A program made the translations under genes and the position numbers. From Epinephelus fuscoguttatus (taxonomy: Eukaryota; Chordata; Actinopteri; Perciformes; Serranidae), in NCBI RefSeq assembly GCF_011397635.1, contig NC_064755.1, positions 39,724,059 through 39,788,058 on the forward strand: a DNA stretch of 64,000 nucleotides, given 5' to 3'. Each line of letters starts with the position of its first letter. The first letter of the stretch is position 1. This document shows positions 1 through 10,640 of the stretch, in pieces. The notes under the pieces are model-generated. The model was not told where the DNA came from, ran no database searches, and saw only the letters and a program-made list of their open reading frames with translations.

Positions 1-1116
1 TCATTCAGTATAGAGCCACACCAACACACCATGAAATCAACTGTAACGTTACAGTACCTGTAAATATCAGATTCTCATGTCAGAAAAAGATTTAAAGATA
101 AGTTTGTTGATATTTGTGTTTGTCCGTCTGTCAGTATTGTCTGACTTCTTGTCTCTGGCTCTCAGCTCCAAGCCCATTGGTTCTTATTAAAGACGTTAAT
201 CTTTTAAAAACAAAAATATAGTTTCATTTAGTTTTTTTTAAATGTCCTGTAGTTTAATCAAGCAAACAAGAGGGATACTACAAAACTGGAAACCTGTTCT
301 CCTCCTCTGCTCCCATCATCTGTGGTGTACCCCAAGGCTCCATCTTCGGACCCCTCTTATTTGCCCTGTATATGCTCCCGTTAGGCTTCCATAAATACAA
401 TATTCTCCTACCACTTCTGTGCAGATGATAACCGAGTGAACTGGGTGATAACAATAACAACGCAGTTAGGTCCCTCCTCAACTGCCTCCAAGATGTGAAA
501 TTTTGGATGGCAAAAAACTGTCTTGAAATAAATGATAGTAAGACAGAAATTGTCTTATTTGGCCCCTCCAGCTCCATCCAGGGTATAGCAAACCACCTAG
601 GGCCCCTGACGCCTAACCTTCATACCCAGGCCAGAAATCTTGGAGTCATCTTTCATTCAGTTTTAAAATTTGACAAACAAATTAACACTGTTGTGAAAGT
701 TTGCTTTTTACAACTTAGAAATATTGCCAAACAGACTGAGCCTCTCGTTTATTGACCTAAAGATAGTCATAAACGCTTTAATGTCCTCTCTTACTTACAT
801 ACTTGCTATTTGTGCATGTTTTTGGGTTTCTTACATTATTTCTCTTACATTTTGCTGTTACCTTGTTATGTCATTTTACTTATTTTATTGTACAACACTC
901 TGATTGATCTTAAAAATGCTTTAGAAATAAATTTGATTTGATTTGAAAGTTCACAAAGTGAGCTACCAATGCTTGACAATCATGGACAAAAATGCACTTC
1001 AGGACATTTGGAAAAGTATTTGTGCTGTGACGGATGATGTTTCACAGGTCTCTCAATAAGGGAGCAGAGCGTCTCAGCTGTGATCGTTCCTTCTCTCCTC
1101 TGTCGGTCTCCTCCAG
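1..1116. other. cln6 intron, upstream part
   Basis: No exon of cln6 was found before 1117. Bases 1-280 show nothing recognisable. Bases 290-935 are a LINE fragment, described separately. The preceding cln6 exon (the segment matching the human HCMW end) must be upstream of the window. Confidence 0.6.
290..935 (+). mobile_element. L2/CR1-like LINE 3' fragment (reverse transcriptase remnant)
   Basis: The plus strand encodes the reverse-transcriptase hallmark [20 protein letters not shown] (about 321-390). A CADD box in another frame at about 418-430 stands in for YADD. A C-terminal palm/thumb stretch with NLGVIFHSVLKF and LRNIAK lies at 495-755. The end is an A-rich tail followed by a TTTGA-type short repeat at about 915-935, typical of fish L2-clade elements. 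Frameshifts and missing 5' sequence show it is dead. Confidence 0.75.
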
Positions 1117-1239
1117 GTTTGTTCCCCTCTTCCTCGTCCTCTTCCTCTTCTTCAGTGGTTGTTTTAGTCACAGGAGACAGGAGGAGAAGATGCCGCCGGC
1201 AGGGTGGATGCTACTGGTCCCCAGTGCCGCCTACTACTG
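1117..1239 (+). CDS. cln6: cln6 antepenultimate coding exon
   Basis: The acceptor is ctcctccag before 1117 and the donor is G|GTGAGA after 1239. The exon opens with the last base of a Trp codon and closes with TG of the next Trp codon (phase 2 at both ends). It encodes a hydrophobic helix followed by a short basic-acidic loop ([13 protein letters not shown]) and the start of the next helix. Confidence 0.93.
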
Positions 1240-4200
1240 GTGAGATTGCTTTACTATTAGATCCCACAGAGAGTCTGTCTGTCCTGTAACTGAGCAGTCA
1301 CAGGTTCAATCCCAGCCATGTCTCTTATAATACATACAACTAATATAAAAAAGCAAACGTGTTTTGACGGACCCATAATGCTGACAAAATTACATTTCCT
1401 ATTAAAGCTACTCTTCTTGCATTTCGCACAGCACTTAGAAAAAATGTGAACATCCACAACACCCGCCTCCCTTCAAAAATCCCATCCCCCTCCTGCAACT
1501 CCACCTCCCTCCAAAGGCCTACTCCCCCCTCCTCCATTACATCCTCATTACGTCTAGACGTAGGCGTTGGCAAGGTAACGTTAGATACACGCAAGAGGAA
1601 AGCGAGTGTAACGTTACCACCAAGACAGACAGACACAACCCCGGAGTATTAAAACTCAACTGGAGTGAGTTTTAGAATAAGGTTACAGTGCTAACTCTAG
1701 ATAGTAGTGTATATGTTACTAGTAAGTGGAAACGCACAAGGAAGATAACGTTATGTTTGAGAGGCTACGCTACAGTAGGCTAACGTTAGCCATTAGCAAC
1801 TGGATGCTGTGTTGTCATATATAACGTTATAGCCTATGTTACATTAGAGGCCAGCTAAAAAATACCTGTCCAGCAGAAACTCTGCGACCATCTCGTCCCT
1901 TTTTAGCTCAGGATGAAGCTGCATCAGTCTTCGCCATTGCTCGAAAGCAGAGCCAGTGTTGACCTGAGTTTTGTCTCTTGCAGCATCGAGTTCTCTCTTA
2001 GTGTCAGCTTTTTCTGCAATATTCTTTCTTTTGCCAACTGATTTTCCTGTTGGAGTGGCTAGAGGTGGAAACGGTGGTCCGAATTTGTCTTGCCATTCCA
2101 CGTGGGGAAGACAGACGCTCGGCCAATCATTGCATTCAGTCCGAATGACCATTATCAAGTGGATTTTGTTTCTAAACCTTACCACACAATGACCACAGCA
2201 TTGTTGAAACAGAAATTTCAACGTGCTCACTACATAATAACGTACAAATGTAACATATCCGTGGTTTGCAGAAACATACAATGTCAGCATTTTTTCTGGC
2301 GATAGGTTGGTATCGTACTGTGATTGATATCCGATGGTGCATATTTACTGCTGGTATACGTTTCTTGAATATGCACTTCAAAAGCAGTATACAATAAAGA
2401 TTACATAGTACATACTGTGCAAAGTTGATGTGTAATATGTATACATCCAAATAAAAGCACATGACCTCAAAGATCCCTCCACTGTGTAATCCACTCTATC
2501 TGTTTAATCATGACAGAAATGCCTCCCTTCATGCTGATTAGCCTGTATGTTGTTTTCTGATAACTTCACAGCTTGCTGTTGAGTCTCTGGGATAATCTCT
2601 TTAAGTACTTCTACTTTGATGTCCTTGTGTGTTTTCCTGTTTTTGCTGCTGTTGTCTCAGTGGGGAGCCGATCGACCGCAGAGTTCCTCACATTGTGTTT
2701 TTATTGACGGAGAAGCAATTTAATCTCTTACTTCTGTCCCAACTGGACGTCAGTGTTTGGATGAGCGTCTCTGCGTGTAAATGTACCAAAGTCAAGTGAA
2801 GAATGCCAGATTAGTTTTTGTTTCTCTTCACACAAAGCTGTTAGCACAAACTCAGTGTAGATTGATGCTCCTGCCACCTGCCAGTGAATCTAATCACCAT
2901 CTCCAGATTTTCTTCAGTGACTCCAGTCAACACAAAGTCAGTGATCTTCAGTAACTTGCTCAAAGACACTTCCACAGGACACATCAGCGACTGATAGATC
3001 AGCCCAGTCACCACAAGAAAGTGTTGGCATGGTGCATCGCTGCAAACCACAAACATGTTACATGTATATGAGCTGACTTTGTCATCGGGAGGCAATACAA
3101 TCATACAACAATATATGTTGACATTGTTCATTTCTGGACACATTACATTTATGCATTATTATATAGTGGGTACACTGAAATTAATGTTTCAACAATGCTG
3201 TGGTCATTGTGTAGTTAGGTTTAGGACAAAAAAACACTTGGTAATGGTTAGAAAAAGATCATGTTTTGGCTTAAAATACTTGTTTTTGGTGGCACAATCT
3301 CTACTGAAAAAACAGCGCTGGGTCATTAAGAAACATCTGGTTTTGTTGTTTGTTGGTCTTGAGCAGTGATCTGCAGCTTGACAGGTGTCTCGCCGAGGTG
3401 TCACACCATCCAACATCCCCTCCACCTCCTGACGACAAGGCCGACTCATACTTTGTCATATTAGAAAAACTGAAATGATATGTATGAAACTAACAAGTGT
3501 TACATATTTGTGATTTGCACATATTCCATACACCAGAAACGTACCACATTGTCTCCTGGCGACTGGAATGATGATGCAAAAGACGTCACAAAGAGACAGG
3601 AACATTTCAAAGAATTAGTGACAAAATTATTATGAAATTATTGTATGTAATTTATTTTAGTGTTTTGCAGGTGTGAGTAGATCTAGATATTTATTAGTGC
3701 GCATCAAAAGAAGACTCACAAATAATTTTTTCCATGTATTTTAACTATGTGAAGAATTTCCTCTGTCTGCGTTGACTCAGCTCCCGTTCATTGTGCGCTC
3801 TACATAAACTGCCCGGATGCACGAGGTGCACCGAATACAGCCAAGTGAGGAGGAAACGTTGGAGAGCCATGATATGTGTTATTCAAACATATTAACTGAC
3901 CTGATTAGTGATCAATACAAATTCTGAACTTTAAAGGGATAGTGCACCCACAAAATGAAAAATCAGCCATTATCTACTCACCCATATGCCGAGGGAGGCT
4001 CAGGTGACATTTTTCCAAGCAACTTTTTATGTCGGGGCTTCAGGACACTTGGATCACTACGGATGAGCAGTATGGAGATATTTTCTGGTTTCAATTCTGT
4101 GTTCTTGGATGTTTTAATCTGGATCGTAGTCAGCCATTAGGTGTACAGTTGTGCTGCTACCCACTTCCAACTCAGATCTCCGTAAGTGTTGTGAGGACTC

Positions 4201-5326
4201 TGAAACTTCCCCAGAGCCTCCCTCGGCATATGGGTGAGTAGATAATGGCTGAATTTTCATTTTTGGGTGCACTATCCCTTTAAAATCTGGACTGCAGTGA
4301 AGCCAGTGAGTGGGATTGAAGTTACCCAGCTAATACAAATTGTTTTCAAACTATTTTGTGTAAGTGTTTCCGGGGTGTAATGTACAGGCCTGTACAAATA
4401 AATCACACTTGGATTACTAAATTAGGAGTATATGCTATTTTAGGGTGACCATATTTTGATTTCCAAAAAAGAGGACACTCTGCCCGGCCACGAGATAGCC
4501 TACTTAAATGATACTCGCAGTTTACTCAAAGGTGCCTTATAATTTTAATATATTTAAAGATTATATGTATGGATAGAAAATTCAGTTATATTACAAAATA
4601 ATATAAGACAGAAATTCAGACAGGCCCCTATAGATAGGGGACACATACACACACTAGAGTGTGGCTACCTGATCCGAGCCCGACGAGTCCCGATCGATGG
4701 GTCGTTCCGGATTCAGTCAAAAATGTATTGTAGAACCCTAACCTATAAATAACACCTCCAAATGTGTAAAGTGTACATTCTGAAAACATTCATCCTTCCT
4801 TTTACAAAATGATGATAAACAGCCTGAGATATCTAAAGAAAAATAAGTGCAATTTCAATAATATATCTGTTTTTCCACGTTAAGCGAGTCGACTACTCAC
4901 ATGCGCATAACCACACCATACTAAAGAGGAAGCTATTGAAGAAGCAGGGTTAGTTATTCCCTGCCTTACAGAACATTTACAAATCAAATGTTTTGGCAGT
5001 GCCTCAGCAGCAGGGTTCCACTAATACTGGAGAAGATAGAAGTCTGACACAACTGCCGATTAACAATATTTTAAACAGTGTGTGATATCTTTAAATATGA
5101 AGAGAGCTGTATTCTGGTCAGGTGAAAAGCCTTGGATGCAGCATTTCACATGACGTAGGCTCCTCACAGTTTAACTCACTCCTTCATAAGTGTGTTGATA
5201 TTAGATGTGCTAGGTCAGCCTATGGGCCTTGTGGCGGGTTTTTACATTGTGTTGCTGTGTTGTAGTCTGACAGATAACAGTTGAACTAAAACTGTAGCTA
5301 GTATCTGATTATCAATACACCTGAGG

Positions 5327-5381
<55 letters not shown>

Positions 5382-8280
5382 TGCCTCCAGGTGTTAGTAA
5401 TAATTGATCAGGTAGTTCTCAGGTGTTGCTGACTAATTACTTTACTCAATGAGGACAGCACCTAGAGATGAAAGCAGCGTTCAAGAACCATGTCTGTTTT
5501 TTTTTTAAGTAGTTTTGTCCTTTGAAAACAGTTTATCCCTCACATCACTGCTAAGTGTAGTTTCTAAAACTTTAAAGTCTTAGAAACATATATATATAGC
5601 TATAGGCTATCACCGTCCTTGTTTTTTGTATTTTTTGAAATATTCTTCACAATATCTTTAAAAAAATCTAATTTCACCATGAGGTGTTTTCAGAAATTTA
5701 TCAAAATAAAACATGAATGAACGCTCATTTCCATCCCCTCCTGTTGAGTGACTATTAGTATAATAACCATCCAATCCTCACATTAATATATAATAAACAA
5801 TAAATAAGTGTACTATGTAAAAAAGTACACATAGTAAGTCTGTTCATCCTTTGTATTTGAATTCGTTGTCCTTGTTGCTGTGCTTTCCAGAGGGCAGCAT
5901 CCACTTCCAGGGAAGGGAGAGGACAGCCGATAATTTTTTGGGCTGTGTTTATGACCCTCTGCAGAGCCTTTTTGTCTGCTGCTGTACAGCCAGCGTACTG
6001 TAATGCAGTACACCAGGATACTTTCAGTGGAGGCATGACAGAATGTTACCAGCAGCTGGTCATTCAGATAGTAGCTCAGTCCATAGGGACTTGGGTTGGG
6101 AACCGGAGGGTCGCCTGTTCGAGTCCCCGTCTGGAACAAAATATGGAGCGTGGACTGGTGGCTGGAGAGGTGCCAGTTCACCTGCTGGGCACTGCCGAGG
6201 TGCCCTTGAGCAAGGCACCGAACCCCCCAACCGCTCACCAAGGTGCCTCACCAAGGGCAGCCCCCCCACTCTGACATCTCTCCAATTTGTGCATGTATAG
6301 GTCCTGTTTGTGCATGTGTGTGTCTTTCGGACCTGTGTATAATTGACAAGCAAGAGTGAAAACATTGAATTTCTCCTCAGGGGGATTAATAAAGGAAATA
6401 AACTTAAACTTAACTTAAGTGCATGCGTTGCTGAGCTTTTCTGACAGCAGCTGAGGTGTTAACAGACCAGGTGAGGTTATCAGTGATGTGGATACCCAGA
6501 TATTTAAAGCTTGCAACCCTTTCCACATGGTCACCATCTATAAGCGGGAAAGGGTCTGTGCTGCGCTTCTGAAATCATTGATGAGTTTTGTATGTTTATC
6601 GTCAGATTGTCGGCTGAGCTCCGCCTCACCAGCCTCTGGATCTCGCCCCTGAACGCTGACTCATCTCCCCGTGATATCATGCCAACCACTGTTGTGCCAT
6701 CTGCAAATTTTATGATAGTATTTGTCGGGTGAGCAGGTGTACAATTGTAAGTGTACAATGTGACGGTGGAGGAGAGATGGGGTCCGAGCTTGACAGACAG
6801 CGTACTCAGGATGATTATGTTAAATGCAGAGCAGAGAGCATTCTCACATAGCTCCCGCTGTGTTCCAGATGGCTGAGTGCTGAGTGAAGAGCTATGGTGA
6901 TGGTGTCTTCTGTAGATCTGCCCTGTCTGTAGGCAAACTGGTGCCAGTCGAAGTCTGTGAGTTGGCTGGTTGCCTTAGTACCAGTCTGGTGGAGCTAATT
7001 CTCCAGCTGGAGCCATTAAAGCACCACAGAAGAAGAAGAAGAAGAAGAAGAGGGGATTGAAACAGCTTTAGTCAAAGCTCAAAAGACAGAAAACCAGCTG
7101 GAAGAAAATGATGGACTCTTTTGAAAATGTTTCTTGGTGCATTAAGTCCTGCAACAACAGAACCAATACGGGGTTCTGGTGAACACCTGAAACATGAAAC
7201 CATTATTACTCAGAGGGTGCTTTCACACCTGCCCTGTTTGGTTTGGTTCAATCGAACTCAAGTTAAGTTGTATCCTACGTGAGGTTTGTTTGGGCAGGTG
7301 TGAACACAGCAATCACACTCAGCTGTGCACCAAAACAACCAGACAGAGGCCTACTTGAAGAGGTGGACTTGGTCCGGTTACAAACGAACTCTGGTGCGGT
7401 TTGTTTGTGGTGAGAACGTGTTCCGACCTGGATCTGAACCAACTGCAGTCACATGACACATTGTTTGGGTTAAACATGCATCAAAACATTGTTTTGTAGT
7501 TGGAGCCGCGCCTCGTTTTCAAACTGTATGCTTTGACTAAAATGAACAATGACAGCAATATAGTCCACGATGAGCAGCGCTAAAATCAACCTGCGTAGTT
7601 GTCCCTCCATTGTGACATTAGAAAGTGTCACATTTATCTTGCCAGTGTACTCTTCTTCAACGTTTGCTTTACTTCCTGGATTTTTCCCACATGGAAATTC
7701 TGACCAATCAAGAGCAGCTTTCTCACACAAGGCATTTGATCTGGTCCTCTTGTAAATGCTGCCGTGAGAACACGAACCAACTCTAGGCAATTATACAACT
7801 TTGGAACAAAATTACTCCAATCCTCCTTGTTTCTCGCATCAGGTACCTGATCACTGAGGGACAGACCTTCATCCTCTTCATCTTCACCTTCTTTGCCATG
7901 ACCGCCACAGTGATGCACCAGAGGAGGCGGGGCATGGTTCCCGACGGCAACGGCCTCTTCATGCTCTACAGGTATGCTGGAACAGGCGCACCGGCTGTCC
8001 TGATGATGTTATACTGTATCTCTGGAACATTCTGTATGCATCTAACTTTTTGATTCATATTTAAAGCTGCATGGTCTGCACTCCAGCAGGTGTACAAAGT
8101 CTGAAGTAAAGTTGTGTTTCTGTGGTGGATAGTTTCTCTGCAGCTCTTTTCCTGGTGGCGCTCTGGGTGGCCTGTCTGTGGAGCGACGGTGTCCTGAGGA
8201 AGAAGCACCCCGGGCTTATCTACATCCCACAGCCTCGCGCCGTATACACACTCCACATCCGTCAGGGCACCCAGACGTAA
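1117..8280 (+). CDS. cln6: CLN6-like transmembrane ER protein, 3' part (last three coding exons)
   Basis: Three exons splice in frame: 1117-1239, 7843-7971 and 8133-8280, with TAA at 8278-8280. The product reads [17 protein letters not shown], then [19 protein letters not shown], then [20 protein letters not shown]. It aligns throughout with the C-terminal third of human CLN6 (my recollection of that sequence), including the conserved GLYYW/AYYW junction, the NGLF motif and the VLRKK-PG-IY-P tail. Three hydrophobic segments are visible, fitting the last membrane spans. CLN6 is an ER membrane protein that works with CLN8 in loading newly made lysosomal enzymes for ER-to-Golgi transport; loss causes neuronal ceroid lipofuscinosis in humans. 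The 5' exons lie upstream of the window. The intron 1240-7842 is full of transposon remains. The human gene has the last two pieces in one exon, so the 161-bp intron 7972-8132 is unusual. calml4 follows on the same strand, as in human. Identification is secure. Confidence 0.95.
1540..2150 (-). mobile_element. probable transposon ORF remnant, family unknown
   Basis: The minus strand carries an open frame from about 2150 to 1844 that encodes an acidic-basic region ([20 protein letters not shown]) followed by [20 protein letters not shown] and LLDRYF. From memory this pattern recurs in fish transposon-encoded proteins. The adjoining 1540-1840 segment has several AACGTTA/TAACGTT motifs, also common in fish repeats. 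No host homologue is recognised. Confidence 0.35.
2160..2320. repeat. dispersed repeat arm, inverted relative to 3180-3230
   Basis: The text around ACAATGACCACAGCATTG at about 2185-2205 reappears in reverse complement near 3190-3220, beside TTAGGTTTAGGAC. A related block with TGTTGGCAT and AAACATGATCTTTT lies at 26,690-26,945. This is a small interspersed family whose outer ends I could not define. Confidence 0.45.
2465..2990. other. cln6 intron, nothing recognised
   Basis: AT-rich intronic sequence with no convincing ORF, terminal repeats or RNA gene. Confidence 0.5.
3010..3560. repeat. dispersed repeat, family member
   Basis: It contains the block GTGTTGGCATGGTGCATC, the TTAGGTTTAGGAC / AAAAAGATCATGTTTT stretch and CATTGTCTCCTGGCGA. 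Related pieces occur at 2160-2320 (inverted), 26,690-26,945, 9555-9620, 21,570-21,630 and 32,360-32,420. It has no coding potential. Confidence 0.45.
3931..4283. mobile_element. TTAA-flanked MITE (T2/Kolobok-type)
   Basis: TTAA at 3931-3934 and 4280-4283 flanks a 345-bp element that begins AGGGATAGTGCACCC and ends with the reverse complement. The inverted arms run about 70 bp: the left arm has ATTATCTACTCACCCATATG, the right arm its complement at about 4215-4250. The TTAAAGG start and TTAA target duplication are the hallmarks of T2-type MITEs, usually assigned to the Kolobok superfamily. There is no transposase inside. Confidence 0.85.
4440..4740. repeat. possible hAT-type repeat fragment
   Basis: It starts TAGGGTGACCATATTTTGAT, a common fish hAT-like terminus, and includes a CCGAGCCCGACGAG stretch near 4675 that resembles the GC-rich repeat at 58,110. 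The right end was not found. Confidence 0.3.
4741..5327. other. cln6 intron, nothing recognised
   Basis: No ORF, terminal repeat or RNA gene is recognisable in this stretch. Confidence 0.45.
5328..5379. repeat. (TG)n microsatellite, about 26 units
   Basis: An uninterrupted TG run of 52 bases inside the cln6 intron. Confidence 0.97.
5868..7020 (-). mobile_element. non-LTR retrotransposon fragment, interrupted by a SINE
   Basis: The minus strand reads through reverse-transcriptase tail motifs: [20 protein letters not shown] (about 6700-6640), a degenerate [18 protein letters not shown] stretch near 6500, then [12 protein letters not shown] and [20 protein letters not shown], with PLPSLE close to 5900. 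These belong to a fish LINE common in databases; I do not assign the clade. The two halves (5868-6062 and 6419-7020) are separated by the SINE at 6068-6418. Stops and frameshifts make it dead. Confidence 0.8.
6068..6418 (+). mobile_element. tRNA-derived SINE inserted in the LINE
   Basis: The head has pol III promoter boxes: an A-box-like TAGCTCAGTCCATAGGG at 6072 and a B-box-like TGTTCGAGTCCC at about 6117. The body includes GAGGTGCCCTTGAGCAAGG, and the tail is A-rich with repeated AACTTAA units (about 6402-6418). It splits the LINE reading frame, so it is younger than the LINE. It is not a functional tRNA gene. Confidence 0.75.
7028..7051. repeat. (AAG)n microsatellite
   Basis: An AGA/AAG run of about 24 bases at the 5' boundary of the LINE fragment. 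Confidence 0.9.
7212..7790. mobile_element. probable MITE next to the cln6 exon acceptor
   Basis: The left part starts GGTGCTTTCACACCTGCCC followed by TTTGGTTTGGTTC motifs. The right part has GGTCCTCTTGTAAATGC and GAGAACACGAACCAAC. These are familiar pieces of an abundant fish DNA-transposon derivative. The right edge is only about 50 bp from the splice acceptor of the exon at 7843. The superfamily is not resolved. Confidence 0.45.
7843..7971 (+). CDS. cln6: cln6 penultimate coding exon
   Basis: The acceptor is ctcgcatcag before 7843 and the donor is GTATGC from 7972. The first base completes TGG (Trp), then YLITEGQ follows. The exon ends after AG of a Ser codon. It encodes one hydrophobic span followed by HQRRRG and the NGLF motif. 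Reading through the donor gives an in-frame TGA within about 80 bases, so this intron must be removed. Confidence 0.93.
8133..8280 (+). CDS. cln6: cln6 last coding exon and stop
   Basis: The acceptor is the tgtggtggatag that ends at 8132. The first base completes AGT (Ser), giving [12 protein letters not shown], which matches human SSFALTLLLVALW in register. A second possible acceptor, ctctgcag ending at 8143, would break the frame. The stop TAA is at 8278. A final hydrophobic helix is followed by the conserved cytosolic or lumenal tail. Confidence 0.92.
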
Positions 8281-8678
8281 CAGAAGTGCTCATTTAAAAA
8301 AACACTTTCTCCAACAGACATTCAGCCTTCCCTCTGTCAGTGAGTCAATGTGTCACTTTAATCTGACCACATGCAGGTGGAACCAGACGCTCTGTTCTGT
8401 AGCTACCAAGTTTTGAGGGGACAGATAATGGATTTCCTCTGCTCTGGTTGAAACTTTCAAATGTTGTAATGGCAAAAAAAAAAAATTAAGGTTGTGATCA
8501 GAGGAGGACAGAAATGTCTCAGACCACTCGAGGCTGTCCGAGTGTAACTTAAACATTTTCAAACTTTTATGCCAAGCTTAGAAAAACTTAGTAAAAAAAC
8601 AAAAAAAAAAAAGTAAAATGTGAAGTGAGTCTGTCTCAGGGTGGATTTTACTAACAATGATGTTAATTCAAGAGGCCC

Positions 8679-8925
8679 TATTATGCTCAATTTCAAGTTC
8701 ACACTTTTATTTTGGGTATTTCTAGAACATGTTTATGCCAAATAACACTGTGTTTTTGTCAATGTGTTTGTGTTGGAACACCTGTATTCACCTTCTGTCT
8801 GAGATTCTTTGTTTTAGCACCTGTCTCTTTCAGAACCCCTCCTGAATAAATAAAAAAAAACCCAAAACAAAATAATCTGCTCTGATTGGTCAGTGTTTCT
8901 GGGTCTCCCACATCTAAGTAGCCCC
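8679..8925 (+). repeat. dispersed repeat R1, copy 1, first half
   Basis: It starts AGGCCCTATTATGCTCAATT and includes TTAGCACCTGTCTCTTT and CTCTGATTGGTCAG. The same order of motifs is found at 42,190-42,690 and 57,640-58,100. This copy stops near 8925 and resumes at about 10,408, so roughly 1.5 kb is inserted. Confidence 0.65.
8845..8854 (+). promoter_or_regulatory. candidate cln6 polyadenylation signal (two overlapping AATAAA)
   Basis: By eye these are the first AATAAA hexamers after the cln6 stop, about 565 bases downstream. They sit inside a dispersed repeat that has two other copies in the window, so the signal may come from a transposon. Use in vivo is not shown. Confidence 0.35.
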
Positions 8926-10407
8926 TTTTACACTGTCTCTTCAAAGTGGGAATATCAAACCATAATGCCACCTCGCTGTTCTGTATATAAGGTATGATCA
9001 GGGAATGGAGGACAGAGTTGTCTGGCCTCTGAGCCGTGAACAGAGGTAGTAACAATGCCAAAATGATGTCTGTATAAATGGGACAGCCAGCAGGACGGGA
9101 TCATGGGCTGCACAGGTGTAGTGTTTTCATGACGGATCATGTGTGTGACCAACCGTGGGAGATTTAAAGAGTAGGTGATAGCAGTTAGCAGCTAACTCAA
9201 AGACGAACACCAGCGGCCACAAATTGAAAACAATGAAGTCCAGGAGCTCCTTACACTCTGAGCAGGGGACGAGATCAGCTGTCATATAACAGAGACAGTA
9301 AATGGTTGTTATTGTCATCTTATGCTGATGTTATTGTTTAAAACAAGCAGCTGTTGCACTAGAGGCCGGGTCCATGTCATTGGTCCGACAGCCCATTGGT
9401 CCAACATCCCATTAGTCCAACTGTCCACGGTGCTGAACGGCTCCCGGTGGGCGTATTTCTGCCTTGATGGTGCGCCGCAACCGGCTCTGGGTCAGCTGGG
9501 AAAGGCTTGAGACGAAGTAGGCTCACGGATTATGTGTTTGTCACTTTCTTTTTCATTTTAACCCACACCATGATCTTTTTCTAACCCTAACCAAGTGGTT
9601 TTTGTGCCTAAACCTAACCAGATCTTAACCACAGGGCATCATGATGATTTCAGAATGGACTTCAGAACAATGGGTTTAATATGGTTGGAACAATGGGCTG
9701 TCGGACCAATGGGCAGTTACCTAGAGGCCGACACTGCTGAATTACACGTCATGCCCATCGCGTCCCTTTTCATTATGCAATGCCAGGATGCAGTCTGTAA
9801 TCACACACAGGATCCAGAATGATGTTGCAGGGGCTCATTAGGCAGGGGTCCATAGAGAGTACTGTTGGGGGACCCACTCTCTCTAGAGCAGAGAATGGGC
9901 CCTTGCTAGTGATTCATTTCGCCACCTCAGAAATACACCTGTGTTTAAAGAAGAACTCACATTAAAATAAAAATGCTGTCATCTGCTATATATGCCCTCG
10001 AGAAAGGCAAATGCATCTCCATCAGTGTCTCTTTTTATCTTTTGTAAAATAGTCAGTAGCAATCTATAAGAAACTTTTATGGCCCCTTTTACAGAAACTA
10101 TAAAAACTATAAATAAACCTAATTTAATGAATAATTTCTCATTTTATTTGGTATTTTTGTCATATACAGATTTGTAGTGATGATTGCTCAGTAATATGTA
10201 TGTTGATGTTGTCCAACATCAAGTCTGTATGTGTCAATACTGTAAAACATAGGGTTAGCTATTTCGATGCAAAATCTGGTGCTGGGGCCCATCCTAGCTA
10301 CCGTACACCACTGCGTTTGATTCTGTGTTAAAAATGCAAAAGTGGCATGAAGAAGGGACTCCATAGCTGCTCTATAGCACGATCTCTGTATAACAAAGCC
10401 TAGTGTC
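8926..10407. other. insertion splitting repeat R1; contains a palindromic element
   Basis: No gene is recognised. It holds the inverted-repeat element at 9379-9710 and a CTAACCCTAACCAAGTGG-type motif of the small dispersed family. ORFs here are short and lack any family signature. Confidence 0.5.
9379..9710. mobile_element. inverted-repeat MITE-like element
   Basis: ATTGGTCCGACAGCCCATTG at the left is mirrored by CAATGGGCTGTCGGACCAAT at 9691-9710. The unit ATTGGTCC / CATTAGTCCAA is repeated in the left arm. There is no coding capacity. The target duplication is unclear. Confidence 0.7.
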
Positions 10408-10640
10408 TCTACACTGTCATTGCAGCCAGAGAATGACTGTAACAAAGGACAGCAGCACTTTCTATCGTGAAATCACCAATCACCAATAAAAGCTTCTGAA
10501 CATAACCGGACATGTTCCAGCAGGAATATGATCCAAAATCATCAGCGACCATGTTTCCCTGATGTTAGCATGAAGCTACATGTAGCAGTGTATGTACTGT
10601 AAACACTTGCAGATAAACATATATAGCAATCCATCATGAT
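10408..10640 (+). repeat. dispersed repeat R1, copy 1, second half
   Basis: It contains CATTGCAGCCAGAGAATGAC, ATCACCAATAAAAGCTT, GGACATGTTCCAGCAGGAAT and CTACATGTAGCAGTGTATGT, in the same order as the other two copies. Confidence 0.65.

Noticed and set aside
6068..6140. Possible tRNA gene
   Set aside because: A- and B-box-like sequences are present, but the head is part of a SINE with an A-rich tail and lacks a proper cloverleaf.
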